Shown here one piece after another: positions 1 through 8,634 of a stretch of DNA of 41,300 nucleotides. The stretch is from an uncultured Veillonellaceae bacterium. GTDB lineage: Bacteria; Bacillota; Negativicutes; Selenomonadales; Selenomonadaceae. The notes below the pieces were generated by a model. The model was not told the origin of the DNA, searched no databases, and worked only from the letters and a program-made list of their open reading frames with translations. How positions within the stretch are numbered: the stretch's first letter is position 1; the number at the start of each line of letters is the position of its first letter. The stretch lies in the NCBI GenBank assembly GCA_902801565.1, contig CADCIX010000031.1, forward strand, positions 1-41,300, given 5' to 3'. Both the position numbers and the translations under genes were made by a program.

Positions 1-252
1 ACAGGCATTCACCGCATCGGCAGCCCTGGCATTGGCATCCAAAGTCACCACGCCGGGCCTGTTCACCGCGCCCACCACATAGACCACGATTTTCGCATGG
101 GAAGCATTGGAAGCATCCGTCGCCTCCGACGGCCTCTCCGCCGCCGCCAGCTCGATACTCCCATCCTCCCCGTAGTAGCCATACATGGCGCCCCCCGTCA
201 CCACAAGGACAAGCAGCACCAGAATAAGCAGGGATTTTCGATACATGGGCAT
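1..252 (-). CDS. comEA: ComEA-like competence protein, 3' end outside window
   Basis: Partial gene: 84 codons are visible and the frame stays open through base 1. The product starts with a short positively charged stretch and one hydrophobic segment (LLILVLLVLVV), then a low-complexity linker, then VYVVGAVNRPGVV followed by A-DAVNAC. This is the typical start of the SLBB domain of ComEA, the membrane-anchored DNA receptor of natural transformation, which binds incoming double-stranded DNA through C-terminal helix-hairpin-helix motifs (not in the window). The start at 252 is chosen because GGAGGT at 260-265 sits 7 bases upstream; the ATG at 246 is a weaker alternative. A terminator (328-359) separates it from the RND operon upstream. 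Confidence 0.8.
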   Translation of the reverse strand, partial: MPMYRKSLLILVLLVLVVTGGAMYGYYGEDGSIELAAAERPSEATDASNASHAKIVVYVVGAVNRPGVVTLDANARAADAVNAC

Positions 253-265
253 CTTCCACACCTCC

Positions 266-316
266 AAGTCTCTTTGGTAAAAACATTATTATGATTTGTC
301 TTCTATAAAGAGACTT
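266..316. repeat. 10-bp inverted repeat in the comEA leader
   Basis: AAGTCTCTTT (266-275) and AAAGAGACTT (307-316) are perfect inverted copies 31 bases apart. They lie between the terminator of the RND operon and the comEA ribosome-binding site, and one arm abuts the GGAGGT. They could be a regulator site around the promoter or a leader hairpin. No -35/-10 pair is convincing here. Confidence 0.5.
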
Positions 317-327
317 CTTCATGCACA

Positions 328-359
328 AAAAATCTCCTGCCAGTGGACAGAAGATTTTT
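328..359 (-). terminator. Terminator after the RND operon
   Basis: Stem AAAAATCT (328-335) with AGATTTTT (352-359), plus an inner CTG/CAG pairing. On the minus strand it ends in a run of T. It follows the stop of the RND gene by 10 bases. Confidence 0.75.
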
Positions 360-369
360 GATGTGTATA

Positions 370-3300
370 TTATGTATCTTTCTTCACCCCATAGGCCACC
401 GCATACATTGCAGGCAGCACCAGAAGTGTCAGAATGGTTGCGACCAGAAGGCCGCTGGCGATGGCAGCCGCCATGGGGCCCCAGAAGGTGCTGGGCATCA
501 GGGGCAGCATGCCGAGAATGGCTGCGGCGGCTGTGAGCATAATGGGACGGAAGCGAAGAACCGCGGAATCCACAATGGCATCCCAGGGAGTCTCCCCATC
601 CGCAATATGCTTCTGTATCTGGTCGATGAGGATGACAGAGTTGCGGATGATCATGCCAAAAAGTGCCAGTATACCGAGCTCTGCCACAAACCCCATGGAT
701 TTCCCCAAAAGCAGCATGCCCCATGCAACGCCGATGAGCCCCAAAGGAGCCGTCAGCAGCGTCAGGACCATGTCCTTGACATTCCGGAGCTGGAACATCA
801 GCAAGGTCATGATGATGAAAACCATGGCGGGAATCGGCGCCGCAAGATGTCCTGCAGACTTCCCGCTGTCCTCCAATGCGCCCCCTGCCTCAATGCTGTA
901 GCCCAGGGGAAGTTTCTCCCGGATGTCCCTGGTCGCATCGTAGGCCTTTTTCGTCGCATCATTGGCCGTGCCGCTTCGGATGTCCGCCTGCACGGTGATG
1001 GTGGGCTTGAGATCCCTGCGCTTGATGAGCCCATCCTCCGCCTCAAGGGAAATCTTCGCAATCTGATCCAGGGGCACATATCCGGCAGGGCCGAGATAGA
1101 CGGGAAGGTTCTTCAGTTTTGCCAGATCAGAGCGGTCCGCCTCTGCCATGCGAAGGCTGATAGCAATGGTGCGGTCTCCCGCATAGAACTGCGCCGCCGT
1201 GGCACCGGTGATCTCCGTATAGAGTGTCTGTGCCACGGACTGGCTCGTCACGCCCATGGCACGGAGCTTGTCCTGATCCAGCTCCAGATGCAGGACCTTG
1301 CTTTTCTCCTGCCAATCCAGGAAGATATTGCAGGCATTGTCATCCGCCGCCACGCGCTCCGCCACTTCCCCGGCCAGAGACCTGACCTTGTCTGCATCGT
1401 AGCCCGATACCCGAAGCATGATGGGAGCTTCCGCGGGAGGGCCCGTCTGGATGAGCTTGAGGCTGGCGCGCACATTGGGGAAATCCCTGTCCAGCGCCTC
1501 CCGAAGCTCTGCCATCAGCCGTTCCCTTGCCTCTGTATCCTTTGCGACGATGACGAACTGGGCAAAATTGCTCTGCCGCAGCACGGGCTCCAGGGTCAGC
1601 ACGAACCGCGGGGCGCCAACGCCGACATAATAGCTGTAATTCTCCAGTTCCTCCCGATGCTTCTCCAGAAAAGCCGCCATACGGTCAGCCTCCGCCTGGG
1701 AAGCCGCCATGGAGGAACCCTGGGGCAAACGCATCTCCACAAGGATTTCCGGACGCAGGGAGGGCGGAAAGAATTCCTGCCGGATAAATCCCATGCTCCA
1801 GAGGGATGCCAAAAATACCACTGCGGTTCCCACCAGAACCAATTTTCTGTGAGAGAGGAACCACTCCAGAATCCGGCGGAACCATCGATAAAAGGGATGC
1901 TCCTTCGCAGTCTCTTCCCGTTTCTCCGGGATGCGGATCAGGTGATACCCGTAGAGGGGCGCCACCATGACAGAAACCACCCAGGAGAGGAGAAGCGCAC
2001 AGGCAATCACAGGAAACAATGCGCTGCAAAATTCGCTGGCCATTCCCTTGGAAAAGGCCACGGGAATGAATCCCGCACAGGTGATGAGAGTTCCCGTGAG
2101 CATGGGCTTTGCCGTCGCACGAAAGGCAAAACAGGCGGCATCGAAGCGCTCAAGGCCCCGCTCCAGCTGCACGCTCATCATCTCCACGGCAATGATGGCA
2201 TCATCCACCAGCAAGCCGAGGGAAATGATCAAGGAGCCCAAAGAGACTTTATGAAGATCGATCCCCGTCATGTACATGAAGACGAAAACGCCTGCCAGCA
2301 CCAGGGGAATACACCCGGCCACCACAAGGCCGGTGCGGAACCCCAGGGAAAAGAAACTCACGGCCAGGACGATGACAATCGCTTCGACAAGCGTCTTTAT
2401 AAAGTCATGAATGGACTCGTCCACCACCTGGGGCTGATTGGAGACCTGATGGATCTCCAGGCCGAGGGGCAGTTCCTCCTGGGCCCTTGCAATCATGCCG
2501 CTGAGGTCCTTCCCCAAAGACAGGATATTGCCCCCGTCCTCCATGGAGACCGCAATGCCAATGGCAGGCTCTCCGTTGAAGAACATCTTTGGCTCCGCAG
2601 GCTCCGCAAAACGCCGCTCCACCTTGGCGATATCCCCCAGGCGGAACACCCGGCCATTCGCCGCAATCGGCATGTCCCGGATGGCCTCCACATCGTCAAA
2701 GATGCCGGTGACACGCAGATAGACACTGTCCGACGAGGTTTCCACCTCTCCCGCGGGAGTCATCCGATTCTGGTTGAGCAGGGCATTGCTGATGACCTGC
2801 GGGCTGATGCCAAGCTCCGCCAGACGGGCATTCTCCACCTCGACATAGACCTTCTCCGGCTGCTCACCGATGAGCTCCACTTTCTGGACACTGGGAAGGG
2901 ACAGCAGGAGTCGCCGCACTTTTTCCGCCTCGCACCGCATTTCCTCATAGGAGAAACCGTCTCCTGTTATGGCATAGACAGAGCCAAAGACATCGTCGAA
3001 GCGGTCATTGTAATAGGGGCCGTACACCCCATCCGGCAGGTCTTTCTTTGCATCCTCGCAGAAATTCCGCACATCCCGCCACGTGGGGCGGATCTCCTCC
3101 TTGGGCACCGTATCCGCAAGATTCACGAATATCACCGCAGTTCCTGCCCGCGACTCGCTTTTGATGAAGTCCAGCCCGGGGGTATCCTGAAGCTTCTTCT
3201 CCAGTTTGTCCGTGACCTGCTCTTCCATCTGCTGTGCCGTCGCTCCCGGCCACGAGGCCGTCACCACCATCTGGCGGATGGTGAAACCCGGATCTTCCAT

Positions 3301-3405
3301 CCGTCCAAGCTTCCAATAGGAAAGGATGCCGGCAACCGCCGTCATTATGATGAAATACCAGACCAGCACCTTATTTCGCAGGGATACTTCCGTAAGATTC
3401 CTCAT
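370..3405 (-). CDS. RND family efflux transporter, inner-membrane permease
   Basis: 1011-residue AcrB/MexB-type pump (HAE1-like). It would drive proton-coupled export of hydrophobic compounds across the inner membrane, coupled to the periplasmic adaptor encoded just upstream. The N-terminus is a typical RND start (short cytoplasmic tail, first membrane helix, then a porter domain). The fourth helix carries the two adjacent acidic residues of the proton relay in GLLVDDAIIAVEMM. A second porter domain and a second set of helices follow, as expected for the internally duplicated family, and the length is normal. The ATG overlaps the adaptor stop (ATGA at 3402-3405), so translation is coupled. 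No outer-membrane TolC-like gene is visible in the window. Substrate unknown. Confidence 0.93.
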   Translation of the reverse strand: MRNLTEVSLRNKVLVWYFIIMTAVAGILSYWKLGRMEDPGFTIRQMVVTASWPGATAQQMEEQVTDKLEKKLQDTPGLDFIKSESRAGTAVIFVNLADTVPKEEIRPTWRDVRNFCEDAKKDLPDGVYGPYYNDRFDDVFGSVYAITGDGFSYEEMRCEAEKVRRLLLSLPSVQKVELIGEQPEKVYVEVENARLAELGISPQVISNALLNQNRMTPAGEVETSSDSVYLRVTGIFDDVEAIRDMPIAANGRVFRLGDIAKVERRFAEPAEPKMFFNGEPAIGIAVSMEDGGNILSLGKDLSGMIARAQEELPLGLEIHQVSNQPQVVDESIHDFIKTLVEAIVIVLAVSFFSLGFRTGLVVAGCIPLVLAGVFVFMYMTGIDLHKVSLGSLIISLGLLVDDAIIAVEMMSVQLERGLERFDAACFAFRATAKPMLTGTLITCAGFIPVAFSKGMASEFCSALFPVIACALLLSWVVSVMVAPLYGYHLIRIPEKREETAKEHPFYRWFRRILEWFLSHRKLVLVGTAVVFLASLWSMGFIRQEFFPPSLRPEILVEMRLPQGSSMAASQAEADRMAAFLEKHREELENYSYYVGVGAPRFVLTLEPVLRQSNFAQFVIVAKDTEARERLMAELREALDRDFPNVRASLKLIQTGPPAEAPIMLRVSGYDADKVRSLAGEVAERVAADDNACNIFLDWQEKSKVLHLELDQDKLRAMGVTSQSVAQTLYTEITGATAAQFYAGDRTIAISLRMAEADRSDLAKLKNLPVYLGPAGYVPLDQIAKISLEAEDGLIKRRDLKPTITVQADIRSGTANDATKKAYDATRDIREKLPLGYSIEAGGALEDSGKSAGHLAAPIPAMVFIIMTLLMFQLRNVKDMVLTLLTAPLGLIGVAWGMLLLGKSMGFVAELGILALFGMIIRNSVILIDQIQKHIADGETPWDAIVDSAVLRFRPIMLTAAAAILGMLPLMPSTFWGPMAAAIASGLLVATILTLLVLPAMYAVAYGVKKDT

Positions 3406-4478
3406 GTGTCATCGTCCTCCGTGCGGACTTTCTGCCCTTCCCGCAGTTTATGGACACCGGCGACAACCACGAGTGCTCCCGGCTCAACCCCGCGCACAAT
3501 GACCTCGTGGTCGTTCCTGACAGTCACCTGCACGGTCTGGAGCTGTACCACATGGTCCCGTACCACCCATACCTGAGGAGCATCCCCAGTCTGATAGATT
3601 GCCGTCATGGGGAGCGCCACACCTTCCACAGAACCGGGCTCCGCCGCCTCCACGGAGGCAGTCATGCCAAGTTCCATGCCCTGCGGCGGGTTCGGCAGGG
3701 AAATGCGCACCCGATAGGTGCGGGACACGGCATCCGCCATGGGAGAAACCTCCCGAACCGTTCCCTCCGCTTTCTCCGGAAGCGCCCAAAATGCCACCTG
3801 CACGGAGCGTCCCACAGGCACATCCCGCAGATGATTCTCCGGCACGTCAATCTCCACTTCCAGTTCGTCCGTCCTGGACAGGACAAGCACGGCCTGCCCT
3901 GCAGAAACCACCTGCCCCTCCTCTGCGCTCACCGAGGAGATGACACCATCTGCCGGGGCGACAAGGCTCGTGTACCCAAGGGAATTATGTGCCTGGGCCG
4001 CCTGTGCCAGAGCACTCTGGTACGCGGCAAAGGCCGCATCATAATTGGTCTGGTACTGGTCAAGCACCGCCGCAGGAATCGCTTCCTCCTCGTAAAGCTG
4101 GGTATAACGGGAAAGGTTTGCCTGTGCCAGATCCAGCTGGGCACGGGCAGATGCCACCTGGGCCTCCCCCTGGTTCACCTGCTGCTGGACATCCCTTGGA
4201 TGGATGGTCATGAGCACATCCCCCGTGCGGACCCTGCTGCCCGCCTCCACATTCCGCGCAAGGATCTGTCCTCCCACCTGGAAGGACATTTTCGTCTCAT
4301 AGCGCGCCTTGACGCTTCCGGCATAGACAGCCATCTGTTCCGTTGCCCCATTGCCCGCACGCTGCGTCTTCACAAAGGGAGCTTTTGCTTCCTTCGCCTC
4401 CTCCTTTCCGCAGCCGGAAAGAAGAAGCGGCACACACACACAAAGAAACAAGGCCACCCATCGCCAATTATTCCTCAA
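3402..4478 (-). CDS. RND efflux membrane-fusion lipoprotein (HlyD/AcrA family)
   Basis: 358 residues. The N-terminus is a lipoprotein signal with lipobox LLSGC (Cys near residue 23), so the adaptor should be lipid-anchored in the periplasm. It then shows the barrel-sandwich half motif, a helical hairpin (residues about 95-150, Gln/Ala-rich, coiled-coil), the second lipoyl-like half (TSLVAPADGVIS), and beta-barrel and membrane-proximal domains. The predicted start is TTG, with GGGAGG 9 bases upstream. An alternative GTG seven codons later would remove the basic N-terminus of the signal. The gene overlaps the end of marR by 11 bases and the RND permease by 4, so all three form one operon. Confidence 0.9.
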   Translation of the reverse strand: MRNNWRWVALFLCVCVPLLLSGCGKEEAKEAKAPFVKTQRAGNGATEQMAVYAGSVKARYETKMSFQVGGQILARNVEAGSRVRTGDVLMTIHPRDVQQQVNQGEAQVASARAQLDLAQANLSRYTQLYEEEAIPAAVLDQYQTNYDAAFAAYQSALAQAAQAHNSLGYTSLVAPADGVISSVSAEEGQVVSAGQAVLVLSRTDELEVEIDVPENHLRDVPVGRSVQVAFWALPEKAEGTVREVSPMADAVSRTYRVRISLPNPPQGMELGMTASVEAAEPGSVEGVALPMTAIYQTGDAPQVWVVRDHVVQLQTVQVTVRNDHEVIVRGVEPGALVVVAGVHKLREGQKVRTEDDDT

Positions 4479-4947
4479 GGGAATCCGCCTCCCTCTTTCC
4501 CATCCTTCTTACAAGCTCCGGGATATTCGCCTGGGAAGCCCGCTCCGAAGCCATGAGGAAGCCCTTGGCAATGGCCTCCGCTTCTTCCCGGGGCATGCCC
4601 TGCTGCAGATAGTCCACCCATGCGTAGATGATGCCCTCCAGATACTCCCGCTCCTCCTTCGCCTGTTCCGTGGGATAGAGCCGCTTCATGCGCTGGTCCC
4701 TGGCATCCTTCTCCCGATAAACCATTCCCTTCTGTTCCAGCAGGGAAATGGTGCGGGTGACCACCGCCTTGTCCAGGAAAAGTGTGCTGGACAATTCCTC
4801 CTGGCTGAGCCCTTCCGAGGCAAAGATCCGCATGAGCATCACGTATTCCGAATAGCTGAGCTTCAGGTGCTCACAAGCCGCCGTCACAAAAAGCTGGGAA
4901 CGGCGATGCAGTATGGAAAAGCTCCGCCCGATGTTCATATAATCCAT
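4468..4947 (-). CDS. MarR family transcriptional regulator
   Basis: 159 residues with the winged-helix fold of MarR. The core is LSQEELSSTLFLDKAVVTRTISLLEQKG followed by the wing KDARDQRMKRLYPTE. As a dimer it most likely represses its own operon, including the efflux genes downstream, and releases DNA when a pump substrate binds; this is the family norm, not shown here. The frame is open upstream to a GTG at 4962. That GTG lies inside the ribosome-binding site GGAGG (4956-4960), so the ATG at 4947, 8 bases downstream of the GGAGG, is the better start. A perfect palindrome lies in its promoter region. Confidence 0.9.
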   Translation of the reverse strand: MDYMNIGRSFSILHRRSQLFVTAACEHLKLSYSEYVMLMRIFASEGLSQEELSSTLFLDKAVVTRTISLLEQKGMVYREKDARDQRMKRLYPTEQAKEEREYLEGIIYAWVDYLQQGMPREEAEAIAKGFLMASERASQANIPELVRRMGKREADSLEE

Positions 4948-4971
4948 GAAATGCGCCTCCACACATATATC

Positions 4972-4986
4972 GTTGATTCAATCAAC
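4972..4986. promoter_or_regulatory. Palindromic operator, probable MarR site
   Basis: GTTGATT-C-AATCAAC is a perfect 7-1-7 palindrome. It lies just downstream of the -10 element and would cover the transcription start, the usual position for an autorepressor. Confidence 0.65.
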
Positions 4987-4990
4987 TATA

Positions 4991-5018
4991 AGTTTAGCAA
5001 AAATTCCTGCTTTGTCAA
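4991..5018 (-). promoter_or_regulatory. Promoter of the marR-efflux operon
   Basis: -35 TTGACA (5013-5018), 16-base spacer, -10 TAAACT (4991-4996) on the minus strand, about 45 bases from the marR ATG. Confidence 0.6.
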
Positions 5019-5037
5019 GAATGTATCCTATAAAATA

Positions 5038-5068
5038 GTGGCAGTGCCTCCCACCAAGGCACTGCCAC
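5038..5068 (-). terminator. Terminator after the small gene at 5073-5315
   Basis: GTGGCAGTGCC (5038-5048) pairs perfectly with GGCACTGCCAC (5058-5068). On the minus strand it is followed by a T-rich tract. Confidence 0.75.
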
Positions 5069-5072
5069 CCCA

Positions 5073-5315
5073 TCACAGATTTGCCGCATCTTCCCTGGAC
5101 AAAAACCTCGGTGCAGCGAGGAAAATCGGGCAGCGCGGCGGCTCTCCCATGCATTCCTTGCAGCTTGCTTCCCTGTCACACCACGCACTGAGTGCCCGGT
5201 TCTTCCAGAAAACGCTGTTGCCGGTTGCAATATACAGAAGCTCCACTTCCTTTTCCGTCCCGTCTGCCGGACAAAGACAACTGTAGGACAGCTTCTTCTC
5301 GATCTGCTCTGCCAT
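5073..5315 (-). CDS. Small hypothetical protein, 80 residues
   Basis: Not recognised. It is considered real because AGGAGGAT sits about 5 bases before the ATG, the gene lies between two good terminators, and its own terminator follows the stop closely. The product has five cysteines (two near the N-terminal third, then CKEC-type spacing and another Cys), which suggests metal binding or disulfides. No signal peptide or membrane segment is seen. Other frames across this stretch are also open, so the assignment is moderately certain. Confidence 0.5.
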   Translation of the reverse strand: MAEQIEKKLSYSCLCPADGTEKEVELLYIATGNSVFWKNRALSAWCDREASCKECMGEPPRCPIFLAAPRFLSREDAANL

Positions 5316-5400
5316 GCGAATCCTCCTCTGTCTGGATATCCTTGATTTTCACTTCGACCTGTCCTATCGAAAATCCTGCTGCATGGCCTGCCCAATCCAT

Positions 5401-5435
5401 AAAAAATTCCCTGCAGGTTTCATTCCTGCAGGGAA
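5401..5435 (-). terminator. Terminator after the antiporter pair
   Basis: Perfect 11-bp stem TTCCCTGCAGG (5407-5417) / CCTGCAGGGAA (5425-5435), with a run of six T on the minus strand (5406-5401). It follows the stop of the nhaC-like gene by about 10 bases. Confidence 0.9.
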
Positions 5436-5444
5436 TCCTGTCCA

Positions 5445-6989
5445 TCAATATTTCTTTTCCTCTGTTTCGTCTTCCACCAGCACGCCGACCTGTGCCGGAA
5501 CCTTGGCGCAGATGATGAACATCGCCACCACGAGGGCAAGGAATCCCACACCGAGACCGAGCCAGCCGTTCTGGGCAAGGCCACCGGCCACATAGCCGAT
5601 AAAGCTGCAAGCCGCCACAACCATCACATAGGGGAGCTGGGTGTTCACATGCTCAATGTGATTGCACTGTGCCCCCGTGGAAGAAAGAATGGTGGTATCC
5701 GCAATGGGGGAGGCATGGTCGCCCACCACGGAACCGGAGAGAATCGACGCAATGGTGAGGGTCAGGAGGAACATATCCTCCGTTCCCATAATGGTGACGG
5801 CAACAGGAATGAGGATGCCGAAAGTTCCCCAGGAGTTGCCGATGGTGAAGCAAAGACCGATGGCCACAAGGAAGAAGATGGCCGGCAGCATGGAGGCCAC
5901 CGAGGCATCCACATTCACTATCGTCCCAACGAAGCCCCCAAGATCGAGATACTCCTCGCTGCAGATCCCCGAAAAGGCCCAGGTCAGGCAGAGGATGAAA
6001 ATGGCAGGTGTCATGAGCTTGAACCCTATGCCAAAGCTGTTGCAAAAGGACTTAAAGCTCAGGACGCGCCGTGGCAGATAGAGCATGGCTGAAAAGACGA
6101 GGGCAAGAAAGGCCCCGAACACCATTCCCTTGGAGGAATCGCAATCGGCAAAGGCCTCCGCGATGGTCTTTCCTTCCCGAATGCCTCCTGTGTAGAGCAT
6201 GCCGTACACGCAGCCGGCGATGAGCACCAGAATGGGCAGGATGAGGTCGAGCATCTTCCCCTTGCCACCGGTTCCTACCAGGGCCTCATATTCCTCATCG
6301 CTGTACTCCTCCGGCACCACAAGGTTTTCCCTGCTCTCCTTGACGCTTTTCGCCATGGGGCCGAAATCCCTGCCCGACAGGATGATGAAGAAAAGGAACA
6401 CCAGCGTCAGCCAGGCATAAAGATTATTTGGTATGGTCTGGAGGAAGAGGGCAAAACCGTCGATGTTGCTGTCCTGGGGCAAAGCGGAGGTAACCGCCGC
6501 CGCCCAACTGGAAACAGGGGCAATGATGCAGACGGGAGCCGCCGTGGCATCGATGACATAGGCCAGCTTTGCCCTTGCAATCTTGAACCTGTCCGTCACG
6601 GGACGCATGACTGTGCCCACGGTCAAACAGTTGAAATAATCGTCGATGAAGATGATCACACCGAGAATCGGCGTCACCAAGAGGGCCCCCCGCTCGCTGT
6701 CAATCGCACGGACTGCCCAGTCGCTGTAGGCGCGGGTTGCGCCGGAGCGGGCAATGATCGCCACCAGTATGCCGAGGATGATGAGAAAGATGAGCAGGTT
6801 TGCATTTTCCCCCACCTTCGCCGACATCACCTCAAACATGGTGATGACCGCATCAAACACGGAAAACTGCGTATAGAGCAGCGCACCGGCAAAAATCCCG
6901 ACGAGCAGCGACATATAGATTTCCTTTGTCAGCAATGCCAAGACAATCGTAATGATTGGGAGAAGCATTACCCAAGCTGTCTGTGCCAT
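5445..6989 (-). CDS. NhaC-type Na+/H+ antiporter family protein (copy 1)
   Basis: 514 residues with about a dozen hydrophobic segments. Family landmarks are LGVIIFIDDYFNCLTVGTVM, ATAAPVCIIAPVSSWAA and GDHASPIADTTILSS. The family exchanges sodium for protons, or in some members a carboxylate pair such as malate/lactate; the substrate here is unknown. The frame is open upstream to a GTG, but the ATG at 6989 has GGAAGG about 9 bases before it and matches the start of its paralogue upstream. It differs from the upstream copy in a charged tail (DETEEKKY). It lies 38 bases after the stop of copy 2 and is probably co-transcribed with it. Confidence 0.88.
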   Translation of the reverse strand: MAQTAWVMLLPIITIVLALLTKEIYMSLLVGIFAGALLYTQFSVFDAVITMFEVMSAKVGENANLLIFLIILGILVAIIARSGATRAYSDWAVRAIDSERGALLVTPILGVIIFIDDYFNCLTVGTVMRPVTDRFKIARAKLAYVIDATAAPVCIIAPVSSWAAAVTSALPQDSNIDGFALFLQTIPNNLYAWLTLVFLFFIILSGRDFGPMAKSVKESRENLVVPEEYSDEEYEALVGTGGKGKMLDLILPILVLIAGCVYGMLYTGGIREGKTIAEAFADCDSSKGMVFGAFLALVFSAMLYLPRRVLSFKSFCNSFGIGFKLMTPAIFILCLTWAFSGICSEEYLDLGGFVGTIVNVDASVASMLPAIFFLVAIGLCFTIGNSWGTFGILIPVAVTIMGTEDMFLLTLTIASILSGSVVGDHASPIADTTILSSTGAQCNHIEHVNTQLPYVMVVAACSFIGYVAGGLAQNGWLGLGVGFLALVVAMFIICAKVPAQVGVLVEDETEEKKY

Positions 6990-7027
6990 GTTACAATTCC
7001 TTCCAAAAATAAGCCCCACATTTCACC

Positions 7028-8533
7028 TTATGTCCTTGCCGCAGAAACCCTGTTGCAAATGACAACCATCGCCAGCACAAGGCAGGCAAATCCAACGCCA
7101 AGCCCCATCCAGCCATTCTGGGTGAAGCCGTCCACCACATAGCCCACAAGGCTGCAAAGCGCCACGACAAACACATAGGGAATCTGCGTGTTCACATGGT
7201 CAAGGTGATGACATTGCGCCCCTGCCGAGGCGAGGATGGTGGTATCGGAAATCGGAGAGGCGTGGTCGCCGCCCACGGCGCCGGAGAGAATCGCCGCCAC
7301 CGTGATGGCCAGCATGCCCTCATTCTCCACCCCAAGGATTGCAATGGCGATGGGAATCAGGATGCCGAAGGTTCCCCAGGAGGTTCCCGTGGCAAAGGCA
7401 AGACCGATGGCCACAAGGAAGAAAATGGGCGGCAGGAAGGTGATGACCGAGGCATTCGTGCTGACTACCTGCCCGACGAAACCGCCGAGGTCAAGACACT
7501 TGTCACTGCAGATGCCCGAAAGTGTCCATGCAAGGCAGAGAATGAAGATGGCCGGCGTCATGGCCTTGAACCCTGCGCTGAAGCCGTCACAGAAAGCATT
7601 GAAGCCCAGGACGCGGCGTGGCAGATAGAGAAAGGCCGTAAAGGCAAGGGCCACAAAGGAGCCAAACACAAGGCCCTTCGAGGAATCACAGTCGGCAAAG
7701 GCATCGGCAATGGATTTGCCCTCCTGGATGCCGCCCGTGTAAAGCATGCCGTAGATGCAGGCGCCGATCAGCACCACGAGAGGCAGGATGAGATCCACCA
7801 TCTTCCCCTTGCCATCTCCTGCCACCGAAGCGTACTCCGTATCCTCGTACTCCTTCGGCACCACGAAATGCTCCTCGCTTTCCGAGACGCTCTTCGCCAT
7901 GGCGCCGAAATCCCGGCCCGACAGAATGATGAAGAACATGAAGGCAATGGTCAGCCAGGCATAGAGATTGAAGGGAATCGTCTGGAGAAACAGCCCGAAC
8001 CCGTCAATGCTGCTGTCCTCCGGCAGGGAAGACCCCACTGCCGCCGCCCAGCTGGAAACCGGGGCGATGATGCAGATGGGAGCTGCCGTGGCATCGATGA
8101 TATAGGCCAGCTTTGCCCTTGCCACCTTGAACTTGTCCGTCACGGGGCGCATAACCGTGCCCACCGTCAAGCAGTTGAAATAGTCATCAATAAAAATGAT
8201 AATACCGAGAAGCGGCGTCACCAGCAAGGCAGCCCTCTGGCTCTTGATGACACGCCCGGCCCACTCGCCATAGGCGCGGGTCGCGCCGGAGCGGGTAATG
8301 ACCGCCACCAGTATGCCGAGGATGACGAGGAAGATCAGGATGTTCGCATTCCCCCCGATCTTGTCCGCCATGATCTCAAACATCGCAATGATGGAGCCGA
8401 GAACCGAAAAATCCGTAAAAAGCATCGCACCGGAAAATATCCCGATGATAAGGGACATATAGACTTCCTTCGTCAAAAGCGCCAAAACGATGGTGATGAT
8501 CGGAGGAAGCATTGCCCAGGCAGTCTGTGCCAT
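7028..8533 (-). CDS. NhaC-type Na+/H+ antiporter family protein (copy 2)
   Basis: 501 residues, clearly paralogous to the next gene. By eye, roughly two thirds of positions are identical over the full length, including the IDDYFNCLTVGTVM and GDHASPISDTTIL motifs. The ATG at 8533 is preferred because GAAGG lies 7 bases upstream; an ATG two codons earlier is too close to it. It is the first gene of a two-gene operon with its own promoter at 8576-8604. The two copies may differ in ion or substrate preference. The most variable parts are the hydrophilic loop after the GRDFG motif and the C-terminal tail. Confidence 0.88.
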   Translation of the reverse strand: MAQTAWAMLPPIITIVLALLTKEVYMSLIIGIFSGAMLFTDFSVLGSIIAMFEIMADKIGGNANILIFLVILGILVAVITRSGATRAYGEWAGRVIKSQRAALLVTPLLGIIIFIDDYFNCLTVGTVMRPVTDKFKVARAKLAYIIDATAAPICIIAPVSSWAAAVGSSLPEDSSIDGFGLFLQTIPFNLYAWLTIAFMFFIILSGRDFGAMAKSVSESEEHFVVPKEYEDTEYASVAGDGKGKMVDLILPLVVLIGACIYGMLYTGGIQEGKSIADAFADCDSSKGLVFGSFVALAFTAFLYLPRRVLGFNAFCDGFSAGFKAMTPAIFILCLAWTLSGICSDKCLDLGGFVGQVVSTNASVITFLPPIFFLVAIGLAFATGTSWGTFGILIPIAIAILGVENEGMLAITVAAILSGAVGGDHASPISDTTILASAGAQCHHLDHVNTQIPYVFVVALCSLVGYVVDGFTQNGWMGLGVGFACLVLAMVVICNRVSAART

Positions 8534-8575
8534 TATCATACCTTCTTTCCTATGATTTCCAAAAACAGCATTCCT

Positions 8576-8604
8576 ATTGTATAACAAAACACCTTTGGAG
8601 GCAA
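8576..8604 (-). promoter_or_regulatory. Promoter of the tandem antiporter operon
   Basis: -35 TTGCCT (8599-8604), 17-base spacer, -10 TACAAT (8576-8581), minus strand, about 40 bases before the ATG. Confidence 0.6.
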
Positions 8605-8634
8605 CGTGATTTCCATGTATTTTTTATATATTTT

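Noticed and set aside
343..3576. 1077-codon open frame on the plus strand opposite the RND pump
   Set aside because: It is the antisense shadow of a GC-rich gene. Its product is low in hydrophobic structure, rich in His, Arg and Gly, and matches no family, while the minus-strand product is a clear RND pump.
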